Shown here: positions 44,255-54,601 of the stretch, piece by piece
Position numbering within the stretch: the stretch's first letter is position 1
Layout of the letters: every line of letters starts with the position of its first letter
Assembly: GCA_046297695.1 (NCBI GenBank)
Contig: JBKBHF010000021.1
Location: forward strand, 1 to 64,000
Origin: Permianibacter sp046297695
GTDB lineage: Bacteria; Pseudomonadota; Gammaproteobacteria; Enterobacterales; Permianibacteraceae
Reading direction: 5' to 3'
Length of the DNA stretch: 64,000 bases
Notes under the pieces: model-generated
The model's database searches: none
What the model saw: the letters and a program-made list of their open reading frames with translations, nothing else
Told to the model about the DNA's origin: nothing
Position numbers and translations under genes: made by a program

Positions 44255-47200
44255 CACGCCTCACTCTTCGGTCGCAGCCAGCGTGCCAACAGCGCACGAA
44301 TACCGGCCTCATCCACCGGCTTGGCCAGGTAGTCATCAGCGCCAGCTTGCAGGCATTTGTCACGGTCGCCTTTCATGGCATGGGCGGTGATGGCAACGAC
44401 CGGCAAACTGAGCTTGCGCTCGCGTTTCAGAATACGGGTGGCGGTGTAACCGTCCATGACCGGCATCGCCATGTCCATCAACACCAAATCAAAATTGCTG
44501 TCATGGGCCAGCAGTTGCAGCGCCTCTTTGCCATCGCGGGCAATCGCAATATCGAGCTCGAACTGTTCCAGTAACGCCGACATCGCGTAGATGTTGCGAA
44601 CATCATCATCGACCAGCAGCACGCGGCGACCGCGATGGCCGTTACCGAATGCCGGCTCGATGTCGCTGCTCGGCGCCGGCAACACAGCACCAAGAAAAGG
44701 CTGCACTGCCTGTACCAGACGGGCGCCAACACCTTCGCCTTTCAGAACGATGCTGGCACTGAAATGCGTCAGCCACTGCAGCTGATCTTTCGACAGATCC
44801 ATGCCGGTGTTGACGATTACACCGGTTTGCGTCAACGGTCGGATTTCCTGCAGCCGCTGCAGCAAGGTAAAGCCGCTTTCATCCGGCAAATGCAGGTCGA
44901 CAATCAGGCAGTCGATGCTGTTTCGCCTGTAGACACTCAACGCCTCGGCTGCCGTTGCCGCCGTTTGCACCTCGACGCCAGCTTGTTGCAGCAAGGCCTG
45001 ATAGTGTTCGCGCTCAACGGCATTGTCCTCCACCAGCATTACGGTCAGGCGTCGGCGCTCGGCACCAGCTAACTGCTGCAACAGTCGATGCAGCTCGTCG
45101 CTTTGCACTGGCTTGACCAGGTAACACATATGCTGCTCATCCCAGTTCAGCGGCTGCTGGACACAGGAAATGATATGCACCGGCAGCGTGGCCGTTGCCG
45201 GCTGGGTCCGGATCGCCTGCAGCACCTGCCAGCCGCTGATATCCGGCAACAGCAGGTCCAGGATCACCGCATCGAATTGCACCTTGGTCAGCACTTCCAG
45301 TGCTTCGCTGCCGCTGCCCGTTCGGTAGCAGGTGAAGCCGTACTGATTGGCCAGGTCGTTCAGCAACAGGGAAAAATTGGCATCATCCTCAACCACCAGC
45401 AGCCGCGGCGCCCCTTCGGTGGGTCCGCTGATCTGGATACCGGTTTCGCTCGGCCGCGCCACCACCTCATGCACTGGCAGTAAAACCGTGAAGGTACTGC
45501 CGACACCGAGCTGACTGGTCAACAGCAACTCGCCGCCGAGCAACTCGGTCAGCTGCCGGGAAATGGTCAAGCCTAGACCCGTGCCACCGAACCGGCGACT
45601 GGTCGAGCCATCGGCCTGACGGAATGCCTGGAACACCGTTTCGTGCTGATTTGGCGCAATGCCGATGCCGGTGTCAGTGACCCGAATCGCGAGCGCATTG
45701 GTCGCCGGTTCGGTGGCGACAAAGGCATGCTGGACAACAGTAATGGCGAGTTCAATACGACCGGAGTCGGTGAATTTGATTGCGTTTGACAACAGGTTGC
45801 GCAAGACCTGATGCAAGCGCTGGCTGTCGGTCCGCACACAGGCCGGCACATCGTCAGCCACCCGAACATGAAAACTCAGTTGCTTGGCATCGGCCAAAGG
45901 TCGGAACGCTGTTTCCAGCGTCGCTGCCAGCTCGCGTAGCTGGACTGGCTCCATCACCAGGGTCATCCGGCCTGCCTCCACTTTCGACAGATCCAGAATG
46001 TCATTGATGAGACTCAGCAGATCGCTGCCGGAGCGATGGATGATGTCAGCGTGGGTCACCTGTTTTTCGCTCAGTTTGCCGCCGTTGTTCTGGCGCAATT
46101 GCTCACTGAGAATCAGGATGCTGTTCAGCGGTGTGCGCAACTCATGCGACATGTTGGCGAGGAATTCCGATTTGTACCGATTGGCCATGGCCAACTGCTC
46201 GGCCTGTTCGCGCAGCTTTTGCTCGGCCGCCTTGCGCGCGGTGATGTCGATCACCACTGCCTGAATCAGTTTCTGGCCACCGGCGACGATCGGCGCCAAA
46301 CCGACCTCGACCGGTATCGCACGGCCGGATTTGTGCCGGGCGAACAGCTCCCGGTTGCCGCCCATCTGTCGCTGCGCCGGGGCCCGGTGATAGCCCTCGC
46401 GCAGTTTCGGATGATTTTCCCGCCATTTTTCCGGAATCAACATTTCAACCGATTGCCCGAGCAGTTCGCTGCGGCTGTAACCGAACAGATTTTCGGCCTG
46501 GCTGTTCACCAACTCGATCGCACCCGAGGCATTGACCAGCACAATCGCGTTCGGCGCCGCTTCGACCAGCATGCGGGCGCGTTCCTCGGCATGCTTGCGC
46601 GCAGTCAGGTCAATGATGGAACCAATGGTCTTGATGCCATCATCGGTGTGCACGGGACTCAGCCCGATCTCGACCGGCACTTCGCTGCCATCCTTGCGCC
46701 GGGCAAACAGCTCCCGGCCCGAGCCCATCTGCCGTGGCGACGGCGACTGCTGAAACGCCAACCGGAAACCGACATGCTGTTGCCGATAGCGCTCGGGCAG
46801 CAACAACTCCATCGGCTGGTTCTGCAACTCGTCCTTGCTGTAACCGAACAACGCCTCCGCCTGCGGATTCAACCACTCGACGCAGCCATTGGCATCGACC
46901 ATCAGCATGGCATTCGGGGCGCCGTCCATCAGCATCCGGAACCGTTCTTCGCGCTGCTTCAGCTGTTCGGTCAAACCGATTTGCTGGCGATGCAGCCGTT
47001 CGCGCTGACGTGCGTAGAACACCATCAGGGTGGCCAGCAGCAACGCAAAAAAACTGCCCGACAACAGCAATGAGTAGGCACTGCCGCTGGGCAGATTGGC
47101 TTCAAACATCGGCGTACTGGTCAGGCGCAGTTGCCAGCTGCGGCCGGGCACTGACAGCTCGCGCGTGGCAGCAAAACGTGCGGTCCGGTTGTCGTGATCG

Positions 47201-48003
47201 GTACTGAACAGTACCGTGTTGTCCGCACCGGCGCTCGCATCAGTCACGATAAGATGCAGTTGATCAAGACGCGGCCCGAGCGCGCCGCGAATCAGCTCGG
47301 CGATGGCAAAGCGGCTGAAGACAAAACCGTGCAGCAGTTCGGACCGTGACTCCGACAACCCACTGCGCCGGTACAGCGGCCAATACATCACCACGCCCAG
47401 CGACTCCGGCTGCACGCCACCCGCATCAAGCGGCAGCGCCGCTGTCAGTATCGGTCGGCCTTCGTCACGCGCCTGCTGCATGGCTTGCCAGCGCACCGGA
47501 TCGGAGGCGGCATCAAAACCGAAACTGCGCAAATTGCGCCAGTCTACTGGCTCGAGAAAATAGATCGGGAAATAATCGTGCTGCGTGCCGGCCTGTTCCG
47601 GCTGCACACTGTACTGCGACAGCCCTTCGGCACGCGCCTGTTCGATGTGCCGGCGCAATTCGGCTTTCGGAACTCGCGGTGTATAGCCTATCCCCTGCAG
47701 ACCGGGATGACTGAGGTCCAGGCGCAAACCGCCAGTGAATTCGCGCCACTCGGTGCGGGAAACCCGTTCTGAGGCCGCATACAGCGCCGCGGCGCTGCGC
47801 AGCACCGCTTCATAGGACTGCATGCGCTGGTTCAGGACCGCCAGCAGCTCATCCGCTTCGACGTCGAACCGCTGCTGCGCGATGGTGCCGTCCTGCTGGC
47901 GGCTGAGCTGCCAGACCAACAACGTCGCCAACATGGCAACGCCGAACACCAGCCCGAACAATCCCGCCAGCCGCCAGAACGCACTGGATGACCGCGCCGC
48001 CAT
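44254..48003 (-). CDS. CHASE-domain hybrid histidine kinase with three receivers
   Basis: 1249 residues. TM1 ~12-33, CHASE sensor ~75-290 (GLQGIGYTPRVPKAELRRHI), TM2 ~310-332, two near-duplicate PAS domains (~355-475 and ~480-600, sharing RELFARxK and PVEXGL), HisKA (NMSHELRTPLNSIL, His ~620), HATPase (GTGLGLTISRQL), then three receivers with Asp at about 916, 1036 and 1177 (VILDLLLPD, LIVDLHLPD, VLMDMAMPVMDG). No HPt is seen, so the relay must use another protein. It heads a two-gene operon with the GGDEF-EAL regulator. Confidence 0.92.
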   Translation of the reverse strand: MAARSSSAFWRLAGLFGLVFGVAMLATLLVWQLSRQQDGTIAQQRFDVEADELLAVLNQRMQSYEAVLRSAAALYAASERVSRTEWREFTGGLRLDLSHPGLQGIGYTPRVPKAELRRHIEQARAEGLSQYSVQPEQAGTQHDYFPIYFLEPVDWRNLRSFGFDAASDPVRWQAMQQARDEGRPILTAALPLDAGGVQPESLGVVMYWPLYRRSGLSESRSELLHGFVFSRFAIAELIRGALGPRLDQLHLIVTDASAGADNTVLFSTDHDNRTARFAATRELSVPGRSWQLRLTSTPMFEANLPSGSAYSLLLSGSFFALLLATLMVFYARQRERLHRQQIGLTEQLKQREERFRMLMDGAPNAMLMVDANGCVEWLNPQAEALFGYSKDELQNQPMELLLPERYRQQHVGFRLAFQQSPSPRQMGSGRELFARRKDGSEVPVEIGLSPVHTDDGIKTIGSIIDLTARKHAEERARMLVEAAPNAIVLVNASGAIELVNSQAENLFGYSRSELLGQSVEMLIPEKWRENHPKLREGYHRAPAQRQMGGNRELFARHKSGRAIPVEVGLAPIVAGGQKLIQAVVIDITARKAAEQKLREQAEQLAMANRYKSEFLANMSHELRTPLNSILILSEQLRQNNGGKLSEKQVTHADIIHRSGSDLLSLINDILDLSKVEAGRMTLVMEPVQLRELAATLETAFRPLADAKQLSFHVRVADDVPACVRTDSQRLHQVLRNLLSNAIKFTDSGRIELAITVVQHAFVATEPATNALAIRVTDTGIGIAPNQHETVFQAFRQADGSTSRRFGGTGLGLTISRQLTELLGGELLLTSQLGVGSTFTVLLPVHEVVARPSETGIQISGPTEGAPRLLVVEDDANFSLLLNDLANQYGFTCYRTGSGSEALEVLTKVQFDAVILDLLLPDISGWQVLQAIRTQPATATLPVHIISCVQQPLNWDEQHMCYLVKPVQSDELHRLLQQLAGAERRRLTVMLVEDNAVEREHYQALLQQAGVEVQTAATAAEALSVYRRNSIDCLIVDLHLPDESGFTLLQRLQEIRPLTQTGVIVNTGMDLSKDQLQWLTHFSASIVLKGEGVGARLVQAVQPFLGAVLPAPSSDIEPAFGNGHRGRRVLLVDDDVRNIYAMSALLEQFELDIAIARDGKEALQLLAHDSNFDLVLMDMAMPVMDGYTATRILKRERKLSLPVVAITAHAMKGDRDKCLQAGADDYLAKPVDEAGIRALLARWLRPKSEA

Positions 48004-48150
48004 GCCGGCACCCTCTGCATGCGAATGAGTACGTCAATCTAGCTAAGCAGCAACGTCAGCTTTTTGCCATGCTGCTGTGCGCCAAACTATTGCCGACATC
48101 ACCCACGAAGCGAAGGTCACCTGGACTGCCAGCCACGTCCGTGCGAACGG

Positions 48151-48378
48151 TTACCGCCACGCCCGCGGCGCGGGCCATTCGTAAGCGCTGACGGCAGGGT
48201 ATTCGTCAGCACAGCGTTTGTGAAACCAGGTTTCGTAACAGTCGAGGCCGCAGTAATACTCGACATATTGCTCCCCTTCGGGGGTCAGGGCAGCGCTGAG
48301 CGGGATTTCACTGCGGCAGACATTGCACGCGACCGGGGCATCCTCACCAGCGGCGACAGCAGCGGTTGATGGCTTCAC
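48151..48378 (-). CDS. DUF3330 family small zinc-binding-like protein
   Basis: 75 residues with two paired cysteine sites: CNVCRSEIPLSAALTPEGEQ and YYCGLDCYETWF. This matches the DUF3330 pattern (CxVCxxEIP...CGxDCY), probably a zinc finger. GTG start at 48378 with GGAAC upstream. Function unknown. The ~230 bp to the efflux operon holds only that operon's terminator. Confidence 0.75.
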   Translation of the reverse strand: MKPSTAAVAAGEDAPVACNVCRSEIPLSAALTPEGEQYVEYYCGLDCYETWFHKRCADEYPAVSAYEWPAPRAWR

Positions 48379-48560
48379 GATTCAGTTCCTTTGCAGGCAG
48401 ATGGCAGACCCATCTGTGCTGTTTGATATGCCGAAACCCGGTCTGGTGCACGTATTTCACTGCCGTCGGAACCAACTGTTCTAAGCGATAAAGCAAAGAG
48501 AACGAATCGCTACTGCATCGCGGCAGCACCTTCACTGCCCGGGGTGCGCCTCCGAAAACG

Positions 48561-48588
48561 CAATGGGCAGCCCGAAGGCTGCCCATTG
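48561..48588 (-). terminator. Terminator of the RND efflux operon
   Basis: Perfect 12-bp stem (48561-48572 with 48577-48588). On the minus strand the loop is TTCG and the stem is followed by CGTTTTC, a classic intrinsic terminator 24 bp after the outer-membrane-channel stop codon. Confidence 0.85.
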
Positions 48589-48611
48589 ATCGGCTCCCCA
48601 TGCGGTACCGT

Positions 48612-50039
48612 TCAGCTTTGCCAACCCCCACCCAGTGCCCGGTACAGATCGACCGTCGCATTCAGCTGATCGAGCTGGGCCTGCACCTGCTCCTGCTCGA
48701 CCTGCCGGAGCTGACGCTCGACATCGAGCAATTCCAGGTAACCGATGCGGCCAGCGTCATAGCGCAGCTTGGCGACGCGATAGCCATTGCGGAGCGCCTC
48801 GACCCGGCGCTGCTGTGCCGCCTGGATCTCGCGCGTGCTGGCGAGCGTGCTGAGCGCATCCAGCGTTTCCTTGAACGCGGTTTGCACCGTGTTCACGTAC
48901 GCGGCGGTCTGCGCCTGTGCGCTGGCTTCAGCCGCACTGACATTGGCATTGACCCGGTACAGACTGGTCAACGGTTGCGCCAGACCGAGCGCCACTTCCC
49001 AGGCTTTGGCCGGCGCCTCCAGCACGCTGCTGAGCGCATCGGACACGCCACCGGCGAAACCGGTCAGCGACAGCGACGGCAGGTAATCTGCTTTCGCAAC
49101 ACCGATGCGGGCATTGGCGGCTTTCAGACGCGCCTCGGCTTGCCGGATGTCAGGGCGACGATTCAACAATTCCGACGGCAGATCCATCGGCACGACCGGC
49201 GCAACCGGCAGCACGGCGCTTGCAGCGCCGTTGCCACTGACCGCGCTCGCCCCCTGCCAGGCACTGACCATCGCCTGCGGCGATTGGCCGCGCAACACCG
49301 CGAGCGCGGTCTGCACTTTTGTCCGCGCCGCTTTCTGCGCCGGCACTTGCGCGGCGATCGCTTCGGTCTCGCTACGCGCCTGCTCAAAGTCGTACGGCGA
49401 AATCAAGCCGCTGTCGAGCCGTTTCTGCTGCAACCGGACATTTTCCTGCCGGGTCTGCAGTGTGCGTTCAGCCAGTGCAATCTGTTGATCGAGCGCTTTC
49501 AATTGAAAGTAAGCCTGGGCCACATTGGCGGCGAGCACCGAGCGCACCGCATCGTGGGCGGCGACGTTGGCGTCGAGATCCGCCAGCGCCGCCTCGTTGG
49601 CACGCCGGATCTTGCCCCAGAGATCGATTTCGTAATCGAGCACGAGGCCAGCCTGATAAGTGGTCGTGGTCAACGGCTGACCGGCTGGCGTCACCACTTC
49701 ACTGCTGCGCGCCTTGACGCCGTTGACCCCGAGATCAACGGTCGGCCAGTAATCGGCGCGTGCCAGCTGCAACTGGGCCGCTGCCGCTTCCACCGCCGCC
49801 ACCGCGGCTTTCAGATTGCTGTTGTGGACAAAGCTTTCTTCAACCAATGCGGTCAACACCGGATCATTGAAACTCTGCCACCACTGCTGCAGGCCGCTGG
49901 CCTGTTCGGCTGGCGTTGCCTGCCACTGCTGCGGCAGCGCCAGTTCCGGCCGCTGGTAATCCGGGCCGATGGCGCAAGCACTGAGCACTGATACTGACAG
50001 CAGCGACAATGCGAGTCGCATGTGACGAATCTTAGTCAT
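48612..50039 (-). CDS. Outer-membrane efflux channel, NodT/OprM family lipoprotein
   Basis: 475 residues. Lipoprotein signal SVSVLSACAIGPDYQRP, then two outer-membrane-efflux repeats. FNDPVLTALVEESFVHNSNL, QAGLVLDYEIDLWGKIRRANE and RRPDIRQAEARLKAANARIG are diagnostic of OprM/TtgC-type channels. It forms the outer-membrane duct of the tripartite pump encoded with the RND and adaptor genes. The start overlaps the RND stop by 8 bp; the ATG six codons later would also leave a complete signal peptide. Confidence 0.93.
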   Translation of the reverse strand: MTKIRHMRLALSLLSVSVLSACAIGPDYQRPELALPQQWQATPAEQASGLQQWWQSFNDPVLTALVEESFVHNSNLKAAVAAVEAAAAQLQLARADYWPTVDLGVNGVKARSSEVVTPAGQPLTTTTYQAGLVLDYEIDLWGKIRRANEAALADLDANVAAHDAVRSVLAANVAQAYFQLKALDQQIALAERTLQTRQENVRLQQKRLDSGLISPYDFEQARSETEAIAAQVPAQKAARTKVQTALAVLRGQSPQAMVSAWQGASAVSGNGAASAVLPVAPVVPMDLPSELLNRRPDIRQAEARLKAANARIGVAKADYLPSLSLTGFAGGVSDALSSVLEAPAKAWEVALGLAQPLTSLYRVNANVSAAEASAQAQTAAYVNTVQTAFKETLDALSTLASTREIQAAQQRRVEALRNGYRVAKLRYDAGRIGYLELLDVERQLRQVEQEQVQAQLDQLNATVDLYRALGGGWQS

Positions 50040-53000
50040 GAGCCACCTCCGGTTTCACTGCCGCGCTGACGCGCGAACGCCGGATACGAAAATCCGCAAT
50101 CAGTTTGAAAAACAGCGGCACGAAGAAGATCGCGAGGAAGGTCGCGGCCAACATGCCACCCATGACCCCGGTACCGACCGAGATCCGCGCCTGAGCGCCG
50201 GCACCGGACGAGAACGCCAGCGGCAACACCCCGAGAATGAACGCCAGCGAGGTCATCAGAATCGGCCGGAACCGCAACCGCGCCGCCTCCAGCGCCGCCT
50301 CGACCGTGCCCATGCCTTCGTGCTTTTTCATCATCGCGAACTCGACGATCAGAATCGCGTTCTTGGCGGCAAGGCCGAGCAGCGTCACCAGACCAATCTG
50401 GAAATAGACGTCGTTGGTCATGCCACGGGCCCAGACCGCCACCAGCGCGCCAAACGTGCCGAACGGCAGCGCCAGCAGCACCGACAACGGCAGCGACCAT
50501 TTCTCATACTGTGCGGCGAGAATCAGGAACACCATCACCGCGGCAAGACCGAGCGCGATGCCGCTGGAACCGTCCGATTTCTTCTCCTGGAACGAGGCAC
50601 CGCTCCAGTCGTAGCTGAAATCGTTCGGCAGTGTTTCCTTCAACAATTGCTCGACCCGCTCGATCGTCTGCCCTGACGACACGCCCGGCTTGCCGCTGCC
50701 GAAGATCTTGACCGCCGGCAGGTTGTTGAAGCGATCCTGCGAATCCGGGCCGGCGGTGTATTTCACCGTCGTGAACGCCGACAGCGGAATCATCTTGCCG
50801 CGCTCGGAGCGGACGTAGATGGCACCGATATCTTCCGGTCGGGTCTTGTACTCCGGATGCGCCGACATCAGCACCTGCCAGGTGCGACCATACTTGTTGA
50901 AGTCATTGACGTAGTACGAACCGAGTGTCGCCGACAGCGTGTTGAACGCTTCGTCAATCGACACACCTAATGCTTTCGCCTTTTCGCGATCGACATCGAC
51001 ATACAGCTGCGGCGTACCGGCACGCCATAGCGTCGCGACGTTCATCAACAGCGGGTCTTGGTTCGCTTTCGCCAGGAACTGCTGACTGACTTCCTGCAGA
51101 CGGTGTGCGCCACCTTCACCGCGGTTCTGGATGAACAGCTCAAAACCACCGGCCGCGCCCAAACCGAAAATCGGTGGCGGGTTGAATGCCAGCACCAAGG
51201 CTTCCTTGATGTGGCCGGTCTTCATGTAGACCTCGCCGACCAGCATGTCGGTGTTGACGCCGGGACGCTCATCCCAATGCTTCTGGGTGACGAAAATCGT
51301 CGCGGCGCTGTTCTTGTAACCGCCACCGAGGAAATCGAAACCGGTGAACGCGATCGCATAGGCGTTGGCGTCGTTCGATTTGATCGCCTCGACCACTTCC
51401 TTGACCACCGCATCGGTCCGATCCAGCGTGGCGCCGTCCGGCAGCATCACCGCGGTCATGAACCAGCCCTGATCTTCGTTTGGCACCAGCGAGCCCGGCG
51501 TCGATTTCCACAGCCAGCCAGTCGCGAGCACCATGCCGCCGAACAGCACGACACCGACCACGGCGCGCTTGAGCATCCAGGCCACACCCCGGCCATAGCG
51601 ATGGGTCACCCGCTCAAACCAGTGGTTGAAGGCATCGAAGAACCGGTTCGGCACTTTGTGCTCGTGCTTCAGAATCAGCACACAGAGCGCCGGCGTCAGC
51701 GTCAGCGCAACGACGCCGGAGATGATCACGGCAATCGAGATCGTGATCGCGAACTGGCGATACAGTTCGCCAGCCAGCCCGCCGAGGAAGGCAATCGGCA
51801 CGAACACCGCGGTCAGCACCAGCACGATCGCGATGACCGGTCCGGTCACTTCCTGCATGGCCTTGATCGCCGCTTCGTAAGCGGATTTCTTCTCTTCATG
51901 CATGATGCGCTCGACGTTTTCCAGCACGACGATGGCGTCATCCACAACGATACCGATCGCCAGCACCATGCCGAACAGCGTCAGCGTGTTGATCGAGTAA
52001 CCGAGCATGTGCAGACCGGCAAACGCACCGATCAAGCTGACCGGCACCGCAATGGTCGGAATCAGCGTTGCCCGCCAGTTCTGCAGGAACAGGTAGACGA
52101 CCAGGAACACCAGCACCATCGCTTCGGCCAGCGTCTTCAGCACTTCCTTGATCGACACTTCCACGAACCGGGTGGTATCGAAAACCACCGTTTTGCTCAG
52201 GCCGGCCGGAAAACGCTCGGCCAGCTGATCCATATTGCTGTTGACTTCGTCTGCCACCGCCAAGGCATTCGCCCCCGGCTGCAGGAAGATGCCGACCAGC
52301 ACCGCGGTCTGGCCATTGACACGGCCGCGGAACTCGTAATCTTTCGAACCGAGTTCGACATCGGCCACATCTTTCAACCGCACCAGCGAACCATCCGGAT
52401 TGGCCCGAACGATGATCTGCTTGAACTCGTCGGCATCGGCCAGACGGCCTTTGCTGGTGATCGTGTAAACGAGTTGCTGGCCGTCACCGACCGGTGGCTG
52501 ACCGACTTTGCCCGGCGCAAACTGGGCGTTCTGTTCCTGGATGGCGCGCGCGACATCGGCCGTGGTCAAACGCAGCTTGGTCAGCTGATCCGGTTTGATC
52601 CAGATCCGCATCGCATAATCCTTGGCACCGAAAATCTGCACGTTGGTGGTGCCGGGAATACGTTTGATCCGGTCAAGCACGTTCATCGTGACGTAGTTGG
52701 AGATGGTGACGTCATCGAGGCTGCCATCCGGCGACGCAAACGCCACCACCTGCAGGAACGACGACGAACCTTTTTCCACCGTCACGCCTTGCCGGCGCAC
52801 TTCCTGCGGCAGCCGTGCTTCGGCCTGCTTGACCCGGTTGTTGACGTTCAGCGCCGCCTTGTCGACATCGGCGCCGATTTCAAAGGTCACTTCAATTTGC
52901 ACGACGCCGTTCGAAGCCGAGGTCGACTTCAGGTACAGCATGTCTTCGACACCGTTGATCTGGTTTTCCAGCGGTGCCGCCACTGTCTGCTCCAGCACCT

Positions 53001-53166
53001 CCGCGGAAGCGCCCGGATAGACGGCGGTGACTGTCACCACCGGCGGCGCGATCTCCGGATACTGCGCGATCGGCAGTGTCCGCATCGCGGCGAGGCCGGC
53101 GATGACGATGAACAGTGACAGCACGGTGGCGAACACCGGGCGGTCGATAAAGAAACGCGAGAACAT
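50032..53166 (-). CDS. RND multidrug efflux transporter, HAE1 family (AcrB/MexB-like)
   Basis: 1044 residues, matching AcrB (1049). Twelve transmembrane segments and two large periplasmic loops. MFSRFFIDRPVFATVLSLFI and QYPEIAPPVVTVTAVYPGAS are typical starts. The proton-relay Asp pair is present in GIVVDDAIVVLENVERIM. Drives proton-coupled export of hydrophobic drugs or biocides. Second gene of the adaptor-pump-channel operon. Regulated by the divergent TetR at 54719. Confidence 0.96.
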   Translation of the reverse strand: MFSRFFIDRPVFATVLSLFIVIAGLAAMRTLPIAQYPEIAPPVVTVTAVYPGASAEVLEQTVAAPLENQINGVEDMLYLKSTSASNGVVQIEVTFEIGADVDKAALNVNNRVKQAEARLPQEVRRQGVTVEKGSSSFLQVVAFASPDGSLDDVTISNYVTMNVLDRIKRIPGTTNVQIFGAKDYAMRIWIKPDQLTKLRLTTADVARAIQEQNAQFAPGKVGQPPVGDGQQLVYTITSKGRLADADEFKQIIVRANPDGSLVRLKDVADVELGSKDYEFRGRVNGQTAVLVGIFLQPGANALAVADEVNSNMDQLAERFPAGLSKTVVFDTTRFVEVSIKEVLKTLAEAMVLVFLVVYLFLQNWRATLIPTIAVPVSLIGAFAGLHMLGYSINTLTLFGMVLAIGIVVDDAIVVLENVERIMHEEKKSAYEAAIKAMQEVTGPVIAIVLVLTAVFVPIAFLGGLAGELYRQFAITISIAVIISGVVALTLTPALCVLILKHEHKVPNRFFDAFNHWFERVTHRYGRGVAWMLKRAVVGVVLFGGMVLATGWLWKSTPGSLVPNEDQGWFMTAVMLPDGATLDRTDAVVKEVVEAIKSNDANAYAIAFTGFDFLGGGYKNSAATIFVTQKHWDERPGVNTDMLVGEVYMKTGHIKEALVLAFNPPPIFGLGAAGGFELFIQNRGEGGAHRLQEVSQQFLAKANQDPLLMNVATLWRAGTPQLYVDVDREKAKALGVSIDEAFNTLSATLGSYYVNDFNKYGRTWQVLMSAHPEYKTRPEDIGAIYVRSERGKMIPLSAFTTVKYTAGPDSQDRFNNLPAVKIFGSGKPGVSSGQTIERVEQLLKETLPNDFSYDWSGASFQEKKSDGSSGIALGLAAVMVFLILAAQYEKWSLPLSVLLALPFGTFGALVAVWARGMTNDVYFQIGLVTLLGLAAKNAILIVEFAMMKKHEGMGTVEAALEAARLRFRPILMTSLAFILGVLPLAFSSGAGAQARISVGTGVMGGMLAATFLAIFFVPLFFKLIADFRIRRSRVSAAVKPEVAHD

Positions 53167-53228
53167 GATTCCAATTCCTTACGCGTGAGCGATGGCGCGA
53201 AGCAAATCGCGCCGTGATGGCAGCAGGC

Positions 53229-54440
53229 TCAGCTTGCCGGCGCCGCGGTTTTGTCGACGGCAGCGGTCGCCGCAGCGGGCGCCGCAACCTGCACTGGCGC
53301 GCCCGGGCGGATCTTGATCAGGTTGTCGACAATGACCTGATCGCCATTACCGAGACCTTTGCGGATGACCCATTCGCGCTGCTGACCATTGCCGATCCAC
53401 TCGCCGACTTCGACCGGACGGAATTCGGCAACTGCCGCACCGCCTTCGCCCCTGCCAACCACATAGACAAACTTGCCGTTCGGGCCTTCGAGCACCGCTT
53501 TCTGCGGCACCGTGATCGCATTCGGACGCACCGCGCCGTTGACGATCACGCGAACGAACTGACCGGATTTCAGCGCACCATCGCTGTTCGGCAAGCGGGC
53601 GCGCATGGCGACCGTGCCGGTTTCGGGATCGATGCGGGCATCGTTGAAATTGACCTTGCCGATGCGATCGAGCACCCGACCATCGGCGAGCCTCACCTGC
53701 ACCGACAATTCGGTTTCGCTCGGCACCTGCAAGCTGCCGTTCGCCAGCTCGCTCTGCCGCTGCAGCCACTCGTTTTCCGACACCGAGAAATGCACGTCCA
53801 TCGGATCGGTCTGGGTCAGCGTGGTCAGCTGATCACTGCCGGCCGCGACCAGCGCACCTTCGAATTTCTGGGCGAGGCCAGTAACGCCGCTGATCGGCGC
53901 CGTGACCTTGGTGTAACCGAGCTGAATACGGGCTTCGCGCAGACGCGCTTCGGCGGCTTTCACCGCGGCTTGCGCCAGATCGAACGACGACTGGGCATCG
54001 TCGAGTTCTTTCCGGCTGGTCGCCTGCTCAGCGGCCAGCGGCTTCAGCCGGTTCAGTTCACGCTCGGCCTGGGCGGCTTGGGCCTTGGCGCGGGCGAGTT
54101 CGGCGTCGGCGGCGGCGACCTGGGCCTCGAACGGCTTGGCGTCGAGCTGGAACAGCACCTGACCGGCTTTGACCACCGCGCCTTCTTCATAGAGGCGTTG
54201 CTCGATGATGCCGCCGACCCGGGCGCGGATTTCGACTTCGCGCGAACCCTTGGTCTGGCCGACATATTCGCGGGCGACCGGCAGATCCTGGCCGTTGACC
54301 GCTACCACCGTGACTTCGGGCGGCGGGAAGACCATGCCACCGCCTTCCTGGGCATTGCCAGAGCAGCCGGCGATGGCGAGCAACAGCGGCAAAGCGGCCA
54401 GCGCGAACGGCAGGCGAGTACGTAGACGTTGGGTTTTCAT
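53229..54440 (-). CDS. RND efflux periplasmic adaptor lipoprotein (MexA/AcrA-like)
   Basis: 403 codons. Lipoprotein signal LALLLAIAGC-like (PLLLAIAGCSGNAQEG). Adaptor domains in order: lipoyl halves (REVEIRARVGGIIEQRLYEE; QLGYTKVTAPISGVTG), alpha-helical hairpin (~110-175), beta-barrel and membrane-proximal domain. GGAGT lies 7 nt before ATG 54440; the longer frame upstream lies in the operator region. First gene of the efflux operon. An Ala/Pro-rich tail ends the protein. Confidence 0.94.
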   Translation of the reverse strand: MKTQRLRTRLPFALAALPLLLAIAGCSGNAQEGGGMVFPPPEVTVVAVNGQDLPVAREYVGQTKGSREVEIRARVGGIIEQRLYEEGAVVKAGQVLFQLDAKPFEAQVAAADAELARAKAQAAQAERELNRLKPLAAEQATSRKELDDAQSSFDLAQAAVKAAEARLREARIQLGYTKVTAPISGVTGLAQKFEGALVAAGSDQLTTLTQTDPMDVHFSVSENEWLQRQSELANGSLQVPSETELSVQVRLADGRVLDRIGKVNFNDARIDPETGTVAMRARLPNSDGALKSGQFVRVIVNGAVRPNAITVPQKAVLEGPNGKFVYVVGRGEGGAAVAEFRPVEVGEWIGNGQQREWVIRKGLGNGDQVIVDNLIKIRPGAPVQVAAPAAATAAVDKTAAPAS

Positions 54441-54577
54441 GGTGTGACTCCATTCCTGGCAAGACAAATCGGGTTCGGATGGACCAGCCACCGGTGCAGC
54501 CGAGGGGGTGGGCTGCGGCCTGAGGCCAGGAAGACCGGTTGTTCAAGACGACTGGTCATCCGAAATTGGGCGCATCA

Positions 54578-54601
54578 TACATACAGACGTGAATGTTTGT
54601 A
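54578..54601. promoter_or_regulatory. AcrR/TtgR-type operator
   Basis: Near-palindrome TACATACA-N8-TGTTTGTA (7 of 8 positions symmetric) in the gap between tetR and the efflux operon. The known E. coli AcrR operator begins TACATACATT and ends AATGTATGTA at the same 24-bp length, and this site shares its GTGAATGT part. It probably represses both directions. Confidence 0.75.

Noticed and set aside
51058..53118. Long antisense open frame (about 686 codons) opposite the RND pump
   Set aside because: Same effect of codon bias. It is His/Gln/Asp-rich with no domain, and the pump frame is unambiguous.
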